The notes under the pieces: generated by a model
What the model was told of the DNA's origin: nothing
The model's input: only the letters and a program-made list of their open reading frames with translations
The model's database searches: none
Made by a program: the position numbers and the translations under genes
Shown: piece after piece, positions 25,073-34,130 of the stretch
Layout of the letters: each line of letters begins with the position of its first letter
Numbering within the stretch: position 1 is the stretch's first letter
DNA from: Chamaesiphon sp. 341R_metabat_111
GTDB lineage: Bacteria; Cyanobacteriota; Cyanobacteriia; Cyanobacteriales; Chamaesiphonaceae
Reading direction: 5' to 3'
NCBI GenBank assembly: GCA_025351825.1
Contig: JANXVE010000023.1
Span: 29,739 to 93,738 of the forward strand
DNA length: 64,000 nt

Positions 25073-26863
25073 ATGCTGAGAAGAGGTTATCAGAAAATAG
25101 TAGCTATGAACTCAATCGGTATGTTCGATAACACGAAAGAATCTCTCGGCGACTTGCTCGAAGAGATCCATACTGGCAAAGCTCAACTGCCGGATCTTCA
25201 GCGGAGTTTCACTTGGTGCAACGAACAAATCGTTAAACTAATTGCCAGCATGTCTCAATCCTTTCCGATTGGTGCAATTCTCACCATTAAAGTCAGTAAC
25301 AACAGTAGTTTTACTTTCAAGCCACGACTGCTCGAAGGTGTTCGACTCAAAGAAGAACCCATACCCGATAGTCTGATCCTAGACGGACAACAGCGGCTTA
25401 CTAGTGCTTACATGTGCTTGCGTTCTGGTTCGGCAGTGAGTATTCGAGATCGCCAAACCCACAAAATTCAAGAGCGTTGGTACTATATTGATATTCCAGC
25501 CGCCCTCAATCCAGAGATCGAGCGAGTAGATGCTATCATCTCACTGCCCCGATCTCAAACTCAGAAAACGAAACATCGCAAAATAGATTGCACCACTGCC
25601 GAAAAAGAGTACGAGCAATTACTATTTCCTGTCTCTGCCATCTTCAACTATGTTCAATGGCGCGAAGGATTTCAGAAATACTGGGACTACGAGCCGGAAA
25701 AATTAGCTCTTGCCAGACAATTTGAATTAGAGATTGTCAAAAGATTCGAGCATTATCAATTGCCAATTATTCAATTGCGTCCAGAACTGTCTAAGGTAGC
25801 CGTTTGTCAGATCTTTGAAGATATGCACGAAATGCCTACTCCCATGACCTTCTTCGACCTCATAACCGCCTGCTTTGCTGCTGAAGACTTCTCACTGCGG
25901 GATCATTTTGCTGGTGTCAGCCAGCAGTTATCTAGATTTGGCATACTTCAGGGAGTGCGGAATACTGATTGGTTGTCAGCAGTGACTTTAGTTGCTACTT
26001 ATCATCGTCGAGAGCGAGTGCTGAAGCAGAATCCGCTCGTAACTCAATTGCCAACGGTAGGTTGCGGCCGTCAGAATATTCTCAATTTGGAATTAGCGGA
26101 TTATCAACAATTTGCACCAATGACATTGGCAGGTTTCGAGCAGTCTGCAAAATTCTTGCATAGTTTAGGATTCGTCCATTCTGAAGATATTGCTTATCCT
26201 AGTCAGTTACTCGCTTTGGCATCAGTACTGGCAATTGTTGGGTTGCCTAACGATCTGGGACGTACTCAATTAGAACAATGGTGGTGGTCGTGTTCGTTTG
26301 GTGAAGTCTATAATAACTGGCAAAATAAATGTACAGCCACTGATACGATCGAGATTCCGCAATGGTTAGCTGGCGGAAATACTCCGAGTAATCTCGATTC
26401 GGCACATTTCAATCGCGAACGTTTATTGCAAGTGACCCGACGACAGGGTGCAATTTACAAGAGTTTGAACGCACTATTACGCAAACAGGGTGCAATCGAT
26501 TTTGTCTCTGGGGAAGTACTGAGGGATGTCAAAGCATTTGATGGAGAGATTGAATCTCATCATGTGTTTCCCGAAGCTTGGTGCAAGCGGCAGGGGATTC
26601 CAGCCGCTCGATACAATTGTCTGCTAAATCGGACTCCATTGAAAAGAGATACGAATCGCTTTATTGGTTTTCAGCCGCCATCAGTGTATTTGGCTCGATT
26701 GATAGAGGAGCAGGGAATCGTTAAGAAAAGAGTAGACGAGATTTTGCGATCGCACTCGATCGAACCTCAAACATTGTGGAATGATGACTTCGATGCTTTT
26801 TTAGATTCGAGATTGAAAAATCTGTCTCGATCGATCGAGACGGCGATGGAGCCATCTATCTAG
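25073..26863 (+). CDS. DUF262 / GmrSD-like protein
   Basis: 596 residues. The N-terminal DUF262 domain has LPDLQRSFTWCNEQIVKLI and SLILDGQQRLTSAYM; DGQQR is the ParB/sulfiredoxin-like nucleotide-binding signature. The C-terminal part has ESHHVFPEAWCKR and NCLLNRTPLKRDTNR, matching the HNH nuclease region of the GmrD half. Single-chain GmrSD proteins are type IV restriction enzymes that attack glucosylated or otherwise modified phage DNA in an NTP-dependent way. ATG at 25073; ATG 25106 is an alternative. A possible operon with the two preceding small genes is separated by 75 bases. Confidence 0.87.
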   Translation: MLRRGYQKIVAMNSIGMFDNTKESLGDLLEEIHTGKAQLPDLQRSFTWCNEQIVKLIASMSQSFPIGAILTIKVSNNSSFTFKPRLLEGVRLKEEPIPDSLILDGQQRLTSAYMCLRSGSAVSIRDRQTHKIQERWYYIDIPAALNPEIERVDAIISLPRSQTQKTKHRKIDCTTAEKEYEQLLFPVSAIFNYVQWREGFQKYWDYEPEKLALARQFELEIVKRFEHYQLPIIQLRPELSKVAVCQIFEDMHEMPTPMTFFDLITACFAAEDFSLRDHFAGVSQQLSRFGILQGVRNTDWLSAVTLVATYHRRERVLKQNPLVTQLPTVGCGRQNILNLELADYQQFAPMTLAGFEQSAKFLHSLGFVHSEDIAYPSQLLALASVLAIVGLPNDLGRTQLEQWWWSCSFGEVYNNWQNKCTATDTIEIPQWLAGGNTPSNLDSAHFNRERLLQVTRRQGAIYKSLNALLRKQGAIDFVSGEVLRDVKAFDGEIESHHVFPEAWCKRQGIPAARYNCLLNRTPLKRDTNRFIGFQPPSVYLARLIEEQGIVKKRVDEILRSHSIEPQTLWNDDFDAFLDSRLKNLSRSIETAMEPSI

Positions 26864-27060
26864 TAAGTGAGTTTGTGTTCTGACTGCTGCTGATTAGAGA
26901 GGCTCTCCCGCCCATGTAGGGCAAATGGGGTGAAATGTAGCATTTTCCAGCGAACATCTTCCGGCACCAATCCAGTTTTAGGTGCTCCGAAACTCGCCAG
27001 GGTTATGTTCAGAATGCAAGTCAACGCTATGGCGGTACCAGAACTTTAGAAAGGCTATAT

Positions 27061-28365
27061 CTACAAATCACTAAATATACCCACCGCACGCTCAAAATTT
27101 ACCTTACAAATTCCAGTAGGCCCATTTCGATTCTTTGCCACATGAATTTCCATCAGCCCTCTATCCTTAGTCTGAGGATCGTAGTACTCATCTCTGTACA
27201 GTAACAGCCCCAAGTCCATGTCTTGCTCGATATCACCCGAATCTTTGATATCAGCCATCCCAGGACGTTTATTATTTTGACCTTCTACGCCACGATTGAT
27301 CTGTGCTAAAGCTACGAATGGGCAGTCAAACTCCTTTGCCATATCTTTGAAAGCTCCCGAATATTTCCCGATCGTCTGCGCTCGATTTCCGGCTGCTCGA
27401 TCGCCTAATTTCTGAATGTAATCCATAACAATCAACCCGATCCGCCCATGTTGAGAACGGATGCGCCGAAGATTTGAACGCATTCGTGTAACTGTCTGAA
27501 GTTCGGCAGGAGTATCATCAATAATGATTGGTAATTGCTTAACGACTCCCAAAGCTGTTTCTAACGTCGGTAGCTCACTCTTGTAGATCTTATTAGTAAT
27601 TAACCGTTGAGAGTCGATCCCTGAATAAATGGACAAAAATCGCTTGATAATTTGCTCTTTCGATGATTCTGCACTGAAGAAGACAACTGGTAAAGCTAAA
27701 TTAGCTGCTACATGATTAGCCAGATGACATCCCAACCATGTTTTACCCATTGAAGCTCTGGCAGCTACAACGATTAAATCTTTAAGAAGCATTCCGCCAG
27801 TAAGTTTGTCTAAGCTTTGAATTCCCGTCGAAATAGTCGGTGATTCTCCATGTTGAATTTTACTCCAAACATCTGCAAAACATTCATCAATCGTTTGGGG
27901 CTTAAAGCGATCTGTTTGATGTTGGGTTATCTCAAAAATCTTCCCTTCCGCCTTTTCCAGCACCACGTCTAGCTCGTTCGTCATATCGTAGCTTTGCTCT
28001 GCGATCTCCATTCCTGCTGCAATTAATTGACGACGTTTATACTTACTTAAGACTAATTTGGCATAGCCATCGACATTAACACTAGAAACAGCCGTATCCA
28101 TTAATCGAGTTAAGTAAGTTCTACCACCTACTTTTTCTAGCAGCTTATGTTCCTCCAGCCAATTACTGACAGTGATGAAATCGACTGTAATCTCCTTTTG
28201 GTAAAGATCGATGGCAGCATGGTAAATCTCTTTGTGAGTAAGTGCGTAAAAAGCTTCCGCAGGTAGAATGTCAATCGTGCGCTCGATTGCGTTAGCATCA
28301 ATGAGAATAGCACCTAAAATGTGACATTCTGTTTCAATTGCTTGCGGTGGTGTTTTATCAATCAT
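27061..28365 (-). CDS. dnaB: DnaB-type replicative helicase in the transposition operon
   Basis: 434 residues. N-terminal DnaB domain (PPQAIETECHILGAILIDANA) and RecA-like ATPase with RASMGKT (Walker A), GLIVMDYIQKLGD (Walker B), FVALAQINRGVE (H3-type) and the Arg-finger region. It is a full-length DnaB, shorter than many chromosomal ones and without intein. Walker A begins A-A-R-A-S in place of the common G-R-P-S. Its ATG overlaps the stop of tnpC by eight bases, so it is translated with the transposition proteins. I infer that it loads on, or helps to copy, the transposition intermediate. A second chromosomal dnaB should exist elsewhere. Confidence 0.92.
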   Translation of the reverse strand: MIDKTPPQAIETECHILGAILIDANAIERTIDILPAEAFYALTHKEIYHAAIDLYQKEITVDFITVSNWLEEHKLLEKVGGRTYLTRLMDTAVSSVNVDGYAKLVLSKYKRRQLIAAGMEIAEQSYDMTNELDVVLEKAEGKIFEITQHQTDRFKPQTIDECFADVWSKIQHGESPTISTGIQSLDKLTGGMLLKDLIVVAARASMGKTWLGCHLANHVAANLALPVVFFSAESSKEQIIKRFLSIYSGIDSQRLITNKIYKSELPTLETALGVVKQLPIIIDDTPAELQTVTRMRSNLRRIRSQHGRIGLIVMDYIQKLGDRAAGNRAQTIGKYSGAFKDMAKEFDCPFVALAQINRGVEGQNNKRPGMADIKDSGDIEQDMDLGLLLYRDEYYDPQTKDRGLMEIHVAKNRNGPTGICKVNFERAVGIFSDL

Positions 28366-29254
28366 TCTGATTAAAGATACTGCTTATATTTTTAAGATCT
28401 TCAAGGCTTGCCAGTTCTTCTTCTTCTTCCTCCACCACAATTGCAATCGCTTCTATGACGGTATCGATTGTCTCAGTATTGTTAATAGGCTGATTTTTTG
28501 TCCATTCCGACTCGATTGCATTCGATAACCAACCTTCAGGACTTCTGATCGTCTCACCTCTTTGGTAGGCTAATTCAATCGCCTGTTCGAGAGCTTCAAT
28601 CGCATCAATCGTTACCCGATTCGGTTTAGAGGCAATCTTCTCCATCAAGGAACTGGTAATTTTGACAGACATTGCCTGTAGCGTATCTAAATGAGGTTGC
28701 AACTCATCTTTTCGTCCACCAGGGAATGAAATGAGTTTAGATTTGGACGGCACTGTGTTGGTGATAGAATTCTTAGCCTCTTCTACTGGTAGTTCGAGAG
28801 CAGTTTGTTTGAGGCTTTCTAACTGTTGGCGAAGTTTTTTATTCTCATCTTCTAATCTTTTTCGATTGCTTTCAGATAGTTGTAGCTGTGGAGCCAGAGA
28901 ATAAGCAATCTTTATTTTTGCTGACAGCTCTTTATTTTCGTTCTCAAGCTGTCCGATCCGTCGTCTGAGGATGTCGATCGTACTCGATTGAGACTCTAGA
29001 CTCATTTTTCCTTTAGGATTAATTGGAGTCTTTGGAATCACTTGTTTCCGCAAGTGGGCAATTCGCTCTCTCATGTCTGGCTCATCATACAACCAAGCCT
29101 TAGAGACTCCAGCGGCTTCGGCAACTGTATTGAAGTTAATCCGCTGTTTATCTTTGATTAGCTGTTGGATTGCCTTCTCTGTTCTCTCAATCGTCTCTGC
29201 TCGTTTTTGTTGAGCATGGGCTTTTAAGCCCTCAGTATTCCGTTCAAGCTTCAT
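28358..29254 (-). CDS. tnpC: TnpC-like protein (DUF6262 type)
   Basis: 298 residues. The beginning ERNTEGLKAHAQQKRAETIE and FNTVAEAAGVSKAWLYDEPD is the N-terminal helix-turn-helix typical of the third protein of Tn554-type modules. Residues about 95-150 form a coiled coil (RRIGQLENENKELSAKI, LEDENKKLRQQLESLKQ). The C-terminal 150 residues are an extra domain not present in the 125-residue TnpC of Tn554. In Tn554, TnpC affects frequency and orientation of transposition but is not essential. It overlaps tnpB by 11 bases and dnaB by 8. Confidence 0.82.
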   Translation of the reverse strand: MKLERNTEGLKAHAQQKRAETIERTEKAIQQLIKDKQRINFNTVAEAAGVSKAWLYDEPDMRERIAHLRKQVIPKTPINPKGKMSLESQSSTIDILRRRIGQLENENKELSAKIKIAYSLAPQLQLSESNRKRLEDENKKLRQQLESLKQTALELPVEEAKNSITNTVPSKSKLISFPGGRKDELQPHLDTLQAMSVKITSSLMEKIASKPNRVTIDAIEALEQAIELAYQRGETIRSPEGWLSNAIESEWTKNQPINNTETIDTVIEAIAIVVEEEEEELASLEDLKNISSIFNQND

Positions 29255-31175
29255 GCTTAACCTCCAACCCGTTAATAATTCTCATCAGGTTATCTCTGAC
29301 AGGAATATTCTCTTTGAGGATTTCTTTGGATCTGCGACTATCAGGATTCTGCAATGCCCAATCGATAATCCCATTGACACGCTCTAAATGTTCGTGATGC
29401 TTGGTTAAATAACGGCGATCGGTTTTAAAGTGAGTACAGCCAGAGCCATCGTTACCTGTCAGACATTTATTCGATCCCCACGGACAAGAACCTTGAACCA
29501 CTGGGATGGCACATAACCCATTGGGCAGAGCTTGGGCGAGGGTATTTTTCTTCAGCCATTGCGAGTCGATATCGTTGGGATCTAACCCTGCTGCCATCTC
29601 TACTTGCAAAGATTCGGGGGTAACGATATTGCCAGTTACATTGACCAATTTCTCTTTGAATTCAAAAAACTTGGTTTTCATCGTTTGGTCTAAGATTGTC
29701 GCGTAGGTTGCTGTCATTTCGGGGCTGGCATGACCGAGAAACCGCTGTACTATATGTTGCGGTACACCCAAGTTAATCATCCGCGTACCAACGGTATGTC
29801 TGAATTGATGCGCCTGGAACCGCCAGACTTTTCCAGCATTGTTTTTAATCTGTTCTTTGTAGCTCAATCGATTCAGTGCATCTCCAAAATAATCCTGCTT
29901 AAACGACCTGGGTTTTTCTTCGTCAGGATAGACAAATAAGTATGGGCTTTTTGTACCAAATTTATCTCGAATAATCTGTTGCTGCTCGATAATTACGCCT
30001 ACTAATTCTGCTGAAATTGGAATAGTATGATCTTTCTTTTGTTTACCTTGATAATACTTGAGAAAATAATCGCCCTCGGCATCGCGCAATAAGCAGTCAT
30101 AGGGGGTACTGCATAGCTCACTGACTCGCATTCCTGCCTCTTGAATTACCAGCAGCATCCGCATAATCACATCGGGTAACTTATTGATATGCTGGTTTAA
30201 CGTTGCCATTACTTCTTCAGGAATATACCGTGGCAGAGCTTTTTCGATTCTAGGATAATCTTCTCGATAGATTAACCGTCGATCGGGAATAGCCATCCAT
30301 TCCTCTCTGGCACATAGTTCAAAGAAATGCTGAAGGGTGCATACATGGTAATGTCTGGTGGCAGATTTTAAACCAGTTTGGAGTAACTTGCTAAAATAGT
30401 CTATAACTATTTGTCTATCGATCGAGTCTGGTGTAATCTCCTCATAATTAGTCAGTAAGTGTAACGAGAAATCTTTGATAATTCCAAGTTTTCTTTGACT
30501 GTTAGCCCATGAATTGATAGTAATATTGTAACGTAAGTATTTTCTTGCTGCCTCATACAACCAATTTTGATTGATACCTACAAAATTCATCGTATAATCA
30601 CTGCGAGATGAACTCGTTGGAATCCCTAGCTTTAACGCATTCCACATTTCTTTGTCCCACTCATCTCTTTCGTCATAGTCCTCTTGCAATACCTTGTAGA
30701 TAACGCTTAAAAGGATGTTGTCTGGATTGTTTATTTTGTAAGATACTAATTCATTATTTTTATTAAGTTCTTGCTTGATCTGTTCTCTCAATAGCCCATG
30801 TTCTAGCAGATAAGTACGGAACAGAATTGCCCATTGATTCAATGGTCTTTCAAGAAGTGAATTATTGTTTGGAGCAACTGTATTGATAAACTTACATAAT
30901 TTAGCAAGATGTTGTCCATTTTTCCAACAGCTAGTTGCTGTCCATTCTCCTTTCACTAATTTCTGCCAAAAAACATATTTCAGCTCCATATTTAAAATCG
31001 ATGATTTGCAAGTAAATCGATTCGCCTTAGTTAAACTAAAGTGTCCTCGATCTACACCTCCCGTTTTAATCGGGCAATCGCCAAAGACCCACACATCCTC
31101 AGCCCAGTAGCCTTGTACCTTGCTTAATAATTCTTCTTGTTTGTTTCTAGTCCACTGGATCTGGAGTTCGGTCAT
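29244..31175 (-). CDS. tnpB: Tyrosine recombinase, TnpB-like (long)
   Basis: 643 residues, close to the 630 of Tn554 TnpB. The catalytic domain (about 330-530) shows the first Arg in EAGMRVSELCSTPYD, the AHQFRHTVGTRM box, FLGHASPEMTATYA with the nucleophile Tyr, and an N-terminal SAM-like DNA-binding region. The C-terminal end has a Cys/His cluster (QGSCPWGSNKCLTGNDGSGC, then H and later H), likely zinc-binding. Overlaps tnpA by 29 bases and tnpC by 11. Both recombinases are required for Tn554 transposition. Confidence 0.9.
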   Translation of the reverse strand: MTELQIQWTRNKQEELLSKVQGYWAEDVWVFGDCPIKTGGVDRGHFSLTKANRFTCKSSILNMELKYVFWQKLVKGEWTATSCWKNGQHLAKLCKFINTVAPNNNSLLERPLNQWAILFRTYLLEHGLLREQIKQELNKNNELVSYKINNPDNILLSVIYKVLQEDYDERDEWDKEMWNALKLGIPTSSSRSDYTMNFVGINQNWLYEAARKYLRYNITINSWANSQRKLGIIKDFSLHLLTNYEEITPDSIDRQIVIDYFSKLLQTGLKSATRHYHVCTLQHFFELCAREEWMAIPDRRLIYREDYPRIEKALPRYIPEEVMATLNQHINKLPDVIMRMLLVIQEAGMRVSELCSTPYDCLLRDAEGDYFLKYYQGKQKKDHTIPISAELVGVIIEQQQIIRDKFGTKSPYLFVYPDEEKPRSFKQDYFGDALNRLSYKEQIKNNAGKVWRFQAHQFRHTVGTRMINLGVPQHIVQRFLGHASPEMTATYATILDQTMKTKFFEFKEKLVNVTGNIVTPESLQVEMAAGLDPNDIDSQWLKKNTLAQALPNGLCAIPVVQGSCPWGSNKCLTGNDGSGCTHFKTDRRYLTKHHEHLERVNGIIDWALQNPDSRRSKEILKENIPVRDNLMRIINGLEVKHEA

Positions 31176-32268
31176 GCTGTTCTCGCTTATCTAGATAACT
31201 TTTATATGCTGATTTCATGTCTCGATCGTCCAAATGTATGTAGGCATCGATCGTTGTTTGAACGTGAGCGTGTCCGAGTCGTTTTTGGACATAGGCGGCA
31301 TCCCAGCCGCTGCGAAAGAGGTTGGTAGCGTGAGAATGTCTAAACTGGTGTGGATGTGCCTTAATGCCTGTTCTCTGGTTTAATCGGACGAATAATTCAG
31401 CTACCGTTCCATATCGCATTGGTTCGCCGATTTTGCCCTCCCATAGGTTGACAAAGATATAGTCGCTTTCACAATCTTGAAATTCTTCGAGAGTATAGGT
31501 CGAATACAAATCCATTAAGTCTTTCGTCACATCAATTGGAAGTGGATCTTTACGTTTGGCTCTTGCCCCGTTGAGGTTGTCATCACGGGGAATCACAGTG
31601 ATTAAGTTTTGATATGTTTTGATATCGCTATGTCTCAGCCCCAAAGCCTGACCGATCCGAATGCCACTCTCGTACATCAGGGCAATGAGAAATTTATCCC
31701 GCAGCCGATGACAAGCATCGATTAGTGTCCTAACTTCCTCTTCTGTCAAAGTTTTGGGCTTTTTTTTTGGTTCTTGAAGTTTGAGTTCTTTGACTTTAGT
31801 GGGTTTGCCGCCATTGATGTGATGAAGAAAATCCTTAAATTTCTTGGGTTGGCGTTTGTGTTTATAAAGTGGAATATTCTCGACAGTGCCCATGTCTTCT
31901 TGAAAGTCATAGAATCTGCCTACAGCGGTCAAGATCGCATTGACCGTGGTTTCTCTACGTTTGAGTTTTTGAACGGCTTGGTTGCCCGACCTTGCGCTCA
32001 ATGAGATAACTTTTTCGGGCGATAACCTCAGCCATTCGATGAATCGAGCGAGATCGTCGATTTTTACTTCTGTCCACAATCGATTGCTGATTTGAAGATA
32101 TTCCCAGTACAAGCGCAAGTGGTAGGCATAAGACCTGACCGTGTTTGGACTGCGTTCACATTTGTCCATGTAGCCTAGAAATTCAAGAATCGGCATGATG
32201 GGTGTGTGATTATCGTCTAGCACCATCCAAGTCGTTCTATCGTCTTGCCAAATTTCCTGTACCTGCAT
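31147..32268 (-). CDS. tnpA: Tyrosine recombinase, TnpA-like (short)
   Basis: 373 residues, near the 361 of Tn554 TnpA. Core-binding domain in the first 160 residues (CERSPNTVRSYAYHLRLYWE). Catalytic residues: Arg in YESGIRIGQALGLRHSD, His-x-x-Arg in HPHQFRHSHATN, LGHAHVQ and the Tyr of TTIDAYIHLDD. First gene of the operon; its start lies 126 bases from the right comM junction, so the promoter and the right attachment sequence share this short stretch. Confidence 0.92.
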   Translation of the reverse strand: MQVQEIWQDDRTTWMVLDDNHTPIMPILEFLGYMDKCERSPNTVRSYAYHLRLYWEYLQISNRLWTEVKIDDLARFIEWLRLSPEKVISLSARSGNQAVQKLKRRETTVNAILTAVGRFYDFQEDMGTVENIPLYKHKRQPKKFKDFLHHINGGKPTKVKELKLQEPKKKPKTLTEEEVRTLIDACHRLRDKFLIALMYESGIRIGQALGLRHSDIKTYQNLITVIPRDDNLNGARAKRKDPLPIDVTKDLMDLYSTYTLEEFQDCESDYIFVNLWEGKIGEPMRYGTVAELFVRLNQRTGIKAHPHQFRHSHATNLFRSGWDAAYVQKRLGHAHVQTTIDAYIHLDDRDMKSAYKSYLDKREQHDRTPDPVD

Positions 32269-32391
32269 AGGCTTTCGTTTACTTTGCTTACTATGATGAA
32301 TAGCCTACATTAATTCGTCCACTATGTAAATATACTGAGGAAATGTTGTTGTTGTTTACTTTATTGACTAATATATAAGGACTGTTGTTAA
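32269..32391 (-). promoter_or_regulatory. Right end of the island: promoter and recombination arm
   Basis: 123 bases, AT-rich, with GTTG-rich repeats (ATGTTGTTGTTGTTTAC and ACTGTTGTTAATTG). Expected to contain the tnpA promoter and recombinase binding sites. The repeat ATGTTGTTG is mirrored by CAACAACAT close to the left end. No clear -10 was assigned. Confidence 0.45.
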
Positions 32392-33075
32392 TTGGTCGGT
32401 GGCGGTACCTTTCCCCGTCCTGGGGAGATTTCCCTCGCCCATCGGGGCGTACTATTTCTCGACGAGCTGACAGAATTCAAACGCGATGTGCTAGAATTCC
32501 TGCGCCAACCGCTAGAAGATGGACACGTTACGATCTCCCGCACCCGTCAGTCTGTCTCCTTCCCCGCCCAATTTACCCTCGTTGCCAGCACCAATCCTTG
32601 CCCTTGCGGTTACTATGGCGATACGATTCAGGCTTGCACCTGTAATCCCCGTCAGCGTGAGAATTATTGGGCAAAGCTATCTGGCCCACTAATGGACAGA
32701 ATCGACCTGCAAGTGGCCGTAAATCGGCTCAAACCAGAAGAAATTACCAACCAACCCACAGGCGAAAATTCGGCAACAGTCCGCCCCCGTGTCCAAGCAG
32801 CACGAGACAGAGCAACCGAGCGATTCCTCTCAGTACCCACCATCGTCTGCAACGCCCAGATGCAAAGTAGAGAACTACGAACCTGGTGTCCATTGGACGA
32901 TAATAGTCGGCAATTATTAGAAACAGCCATTCGGAAACTAGGACTATCAGCCAGAGCTAGCGATCGAATCATCAAAGTAGCCAGAACCATCGCCGATCTC
33001 GCCAGTACCGATCGAATTGAACCCACCCATATCGCCGAAGCAATCCAATATCGTACAATCGATCGAATGCAATAA
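32392..33075 (+). pseudogene. comM: comM, 3' part
   Basis: Continues ComM from the shared Leu codon: VGGGTFPRPGEISLAHRGVL, FLDELTEFKRDVLEF (Walker B region), LVASTNPCPCGYYGD with the Cys-rich Mg-chelatase motif, LMDRIDLQV, and a C-terminal helical domain with GLSARASDRIIKVART. 226 residues follow the junction, giving 509 for the whole protein, the usual size. No start codon of its own; expression would need a promoter in the island end. All motifs of the second half are intact, so the insertion looks recent. Confidence 0.93.
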
Positions 33076-33091
33076 ATCACTTTAAGCTAAA

Positions 33092-33149
33092 CTAAAACCT
33101 AAAGCCTGAATTTCAATCCCCAAAGCCTAAAGCCTAAAGCCCAAAGCCT
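33092..33149. repeat. Heptanucleotide STRR block downstream of comM
   Basis: CCTAAAG/CCCAAAG units: AAACCTAAAGCCTGAAT, then CCCCAAAGCCTAAAGCC twice and CCCAAAGCC. Same repeat type as at 4501-4684. It ends just before the ATG at 33156. Confidence 0.75.
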
Positions 33150-33155
33150 CTCTTT

Positions 33156-34022
33156 ATGACAAACCAAAACCCCGCATCTTCCAAGCCACTAGATCGAGAT
33201 ATATTAACAAAACTCAATGCCCATGCAGATCGTTCCCTCGATCGATTATTTATCGACATTGATGAATTGCTCAGTGGCGATCTCGAAGCCGACCAAAAAT
33301 CTGCCCAGCCAAATCATGCGGCACTGTCTCCAGTTAACTACCGGACGGAAACAGATTCAGACCAACAATATAACCAGACTTATATCCCCCAATCAGATCG
33401 GTTCTCACCTCAATATACTGCCGAACTAGATCCGCCTCAGCCGTCAGCCAGACCAAAAAAAGCAGCTCGACGCATTCCATTTTGGCTCAAAGCTATCCTC
33501 GGCGTTGGAGTTGGTTCGATCGCAATTGGTAGTGGGCTAGTCTGGCTAGTCACCGAGCGCAAAATCACCATTCCCCAAAATATCGATACCAGTTGGCTCC
33601 CGTTCCAATCCAAGCCCCAAGTGTCACCAGAAGATGCGAAATTTGCCGACTATATGCGAAAATCGATCTCCAAAATCGAGTCTACCAAAATTGCGACCCC
33701 TGCGGCGAGCGAACTCCCACCTACAGCTAATCCAGCTATTCCATCCGCTGCACCTGCAACACCTTTTAATCGAGCAATAGCTCCAGCACCAATCGCCGCT
33801 AAACCAGCCGCAATTGAGAAACCAATTTCGCTCACTAAAATAATCAAAAATAGCGAACAGCCCAGTGCAATCTTTCAAATCGACCAGAAAAATCAACCAG
33901 TCAAAATCGGTCAAAAAATCGGCACCAGCAATTGGTCATTAGTCAACATATCCAAAAGCGAAGTAACCATCAAAAGAAAAGGTGGTGAAATTCGATCGCT
34001 CAAAATCGGTCAGAAATTCTAA
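33156..34022 (+). CDS. Single-pass membrane protein, hypothetical
   Basis: 288 residues, ATG at 33156. The N-terminal 105 residues are hydrophilic and probably cytoplasmic (N-in). One transmembrane segment lies near 108-132 (WLKAILGVGVGSIAIGSGLV). A Pro/Ala-rich linker (about 190-230) leads to a C-terminal domain of about 50 residues with IGQKIGTSNWSLVNISKSEV and RSLKIGQKF. The last domain recalls PulC/PilP-type periplasmic domains that contact secretin complexes, but the match is weak. No operon partner is obvious; the TIGR04376-type gene follows after about 108 bases. Confidence 0.7.
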   Translation: MTNQNPASSKPLDRDILTKLNAHADRSLDRLFIDIDELLSGDLEADQKSAQPNHAALSPVNYRTETDSDQQYNQTYIPQSDRFSPQYTAELDPPQPSARPKKAARRIPFWLKAILGVGVGSIAIGSGLVWLVTERKITIPQNIDTSWLPFQSKPQVSPEDAKFADYMRKSISKIESTKIATPAASELPPTANPAIPSAAPATPFNRAIAPAPIAAKPAAIEKPISLTKIIKNSEQPSAIFQIDQKNQPVKIGQKIGTSNWSLVNISKSEVTIKRKGGEIRSLKIGQKF

Positions 34023-34130
34023 ACTTAGACGTTAGGGCAAGAGGGAGTTAGGAATTTGGCGAATATCTATGTTCTTCCCTCCCCAACTCCCCACACCTCC
34101 CACACCCCCCCAACTCCCCACACCTCCCCA

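Larger units (their letters stand above)
5613..32394. mobile_element. Tn554-like island inserted in comM, about 26.8 kb
   Basis: Left junction: GGCCCCGCTTTG followed by foreign CTTTTATC. Right junction: foreign GTTAA followed by TTGGTCGGTGGC. Removing 5613-32394 (or any register within the shared TTG) restores ComM GPAL-VGGGTFPRPGE in frame. No target duplication beyond the shared TTG is visible, as expected for tyrosine-recombinase elements that exchange a short core rather than make staggered cuts. The right end carries tnpA-tnpB-tnpC-dnaB pointing inward. Cargo is mostly anti-phage-like genes plus decayed genes. I saw no convincing long terminal repeats; CAACAACAT at 5629-5637 faces ATGTTGTTG at 32343-32351 near the other end, which may be chance. 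Confidence 0.85.

Noticed and set aside
5629..32351. Terminal inverted repeat CAACAACAT / ATGTTGTTG of the island
   Set aside because: Nine low-complexity bases at unequal distances from the ends; too weak to call.
5613..32394. AbaR/Tn6022-type island because of the comM target
   Set aside because: No tniA/tniB-like genes are present; the recombinases are tyrosine-type and no 5-bp target duplication is seen.
34056..34130. N-terminal extension of the TIGR04376-type protein rich in Pro, Thr and His
   Set aside because: The DNA is a C-rich simple repeat (CTCCCCACACC units) and the family starts at MALLEDMKRF.
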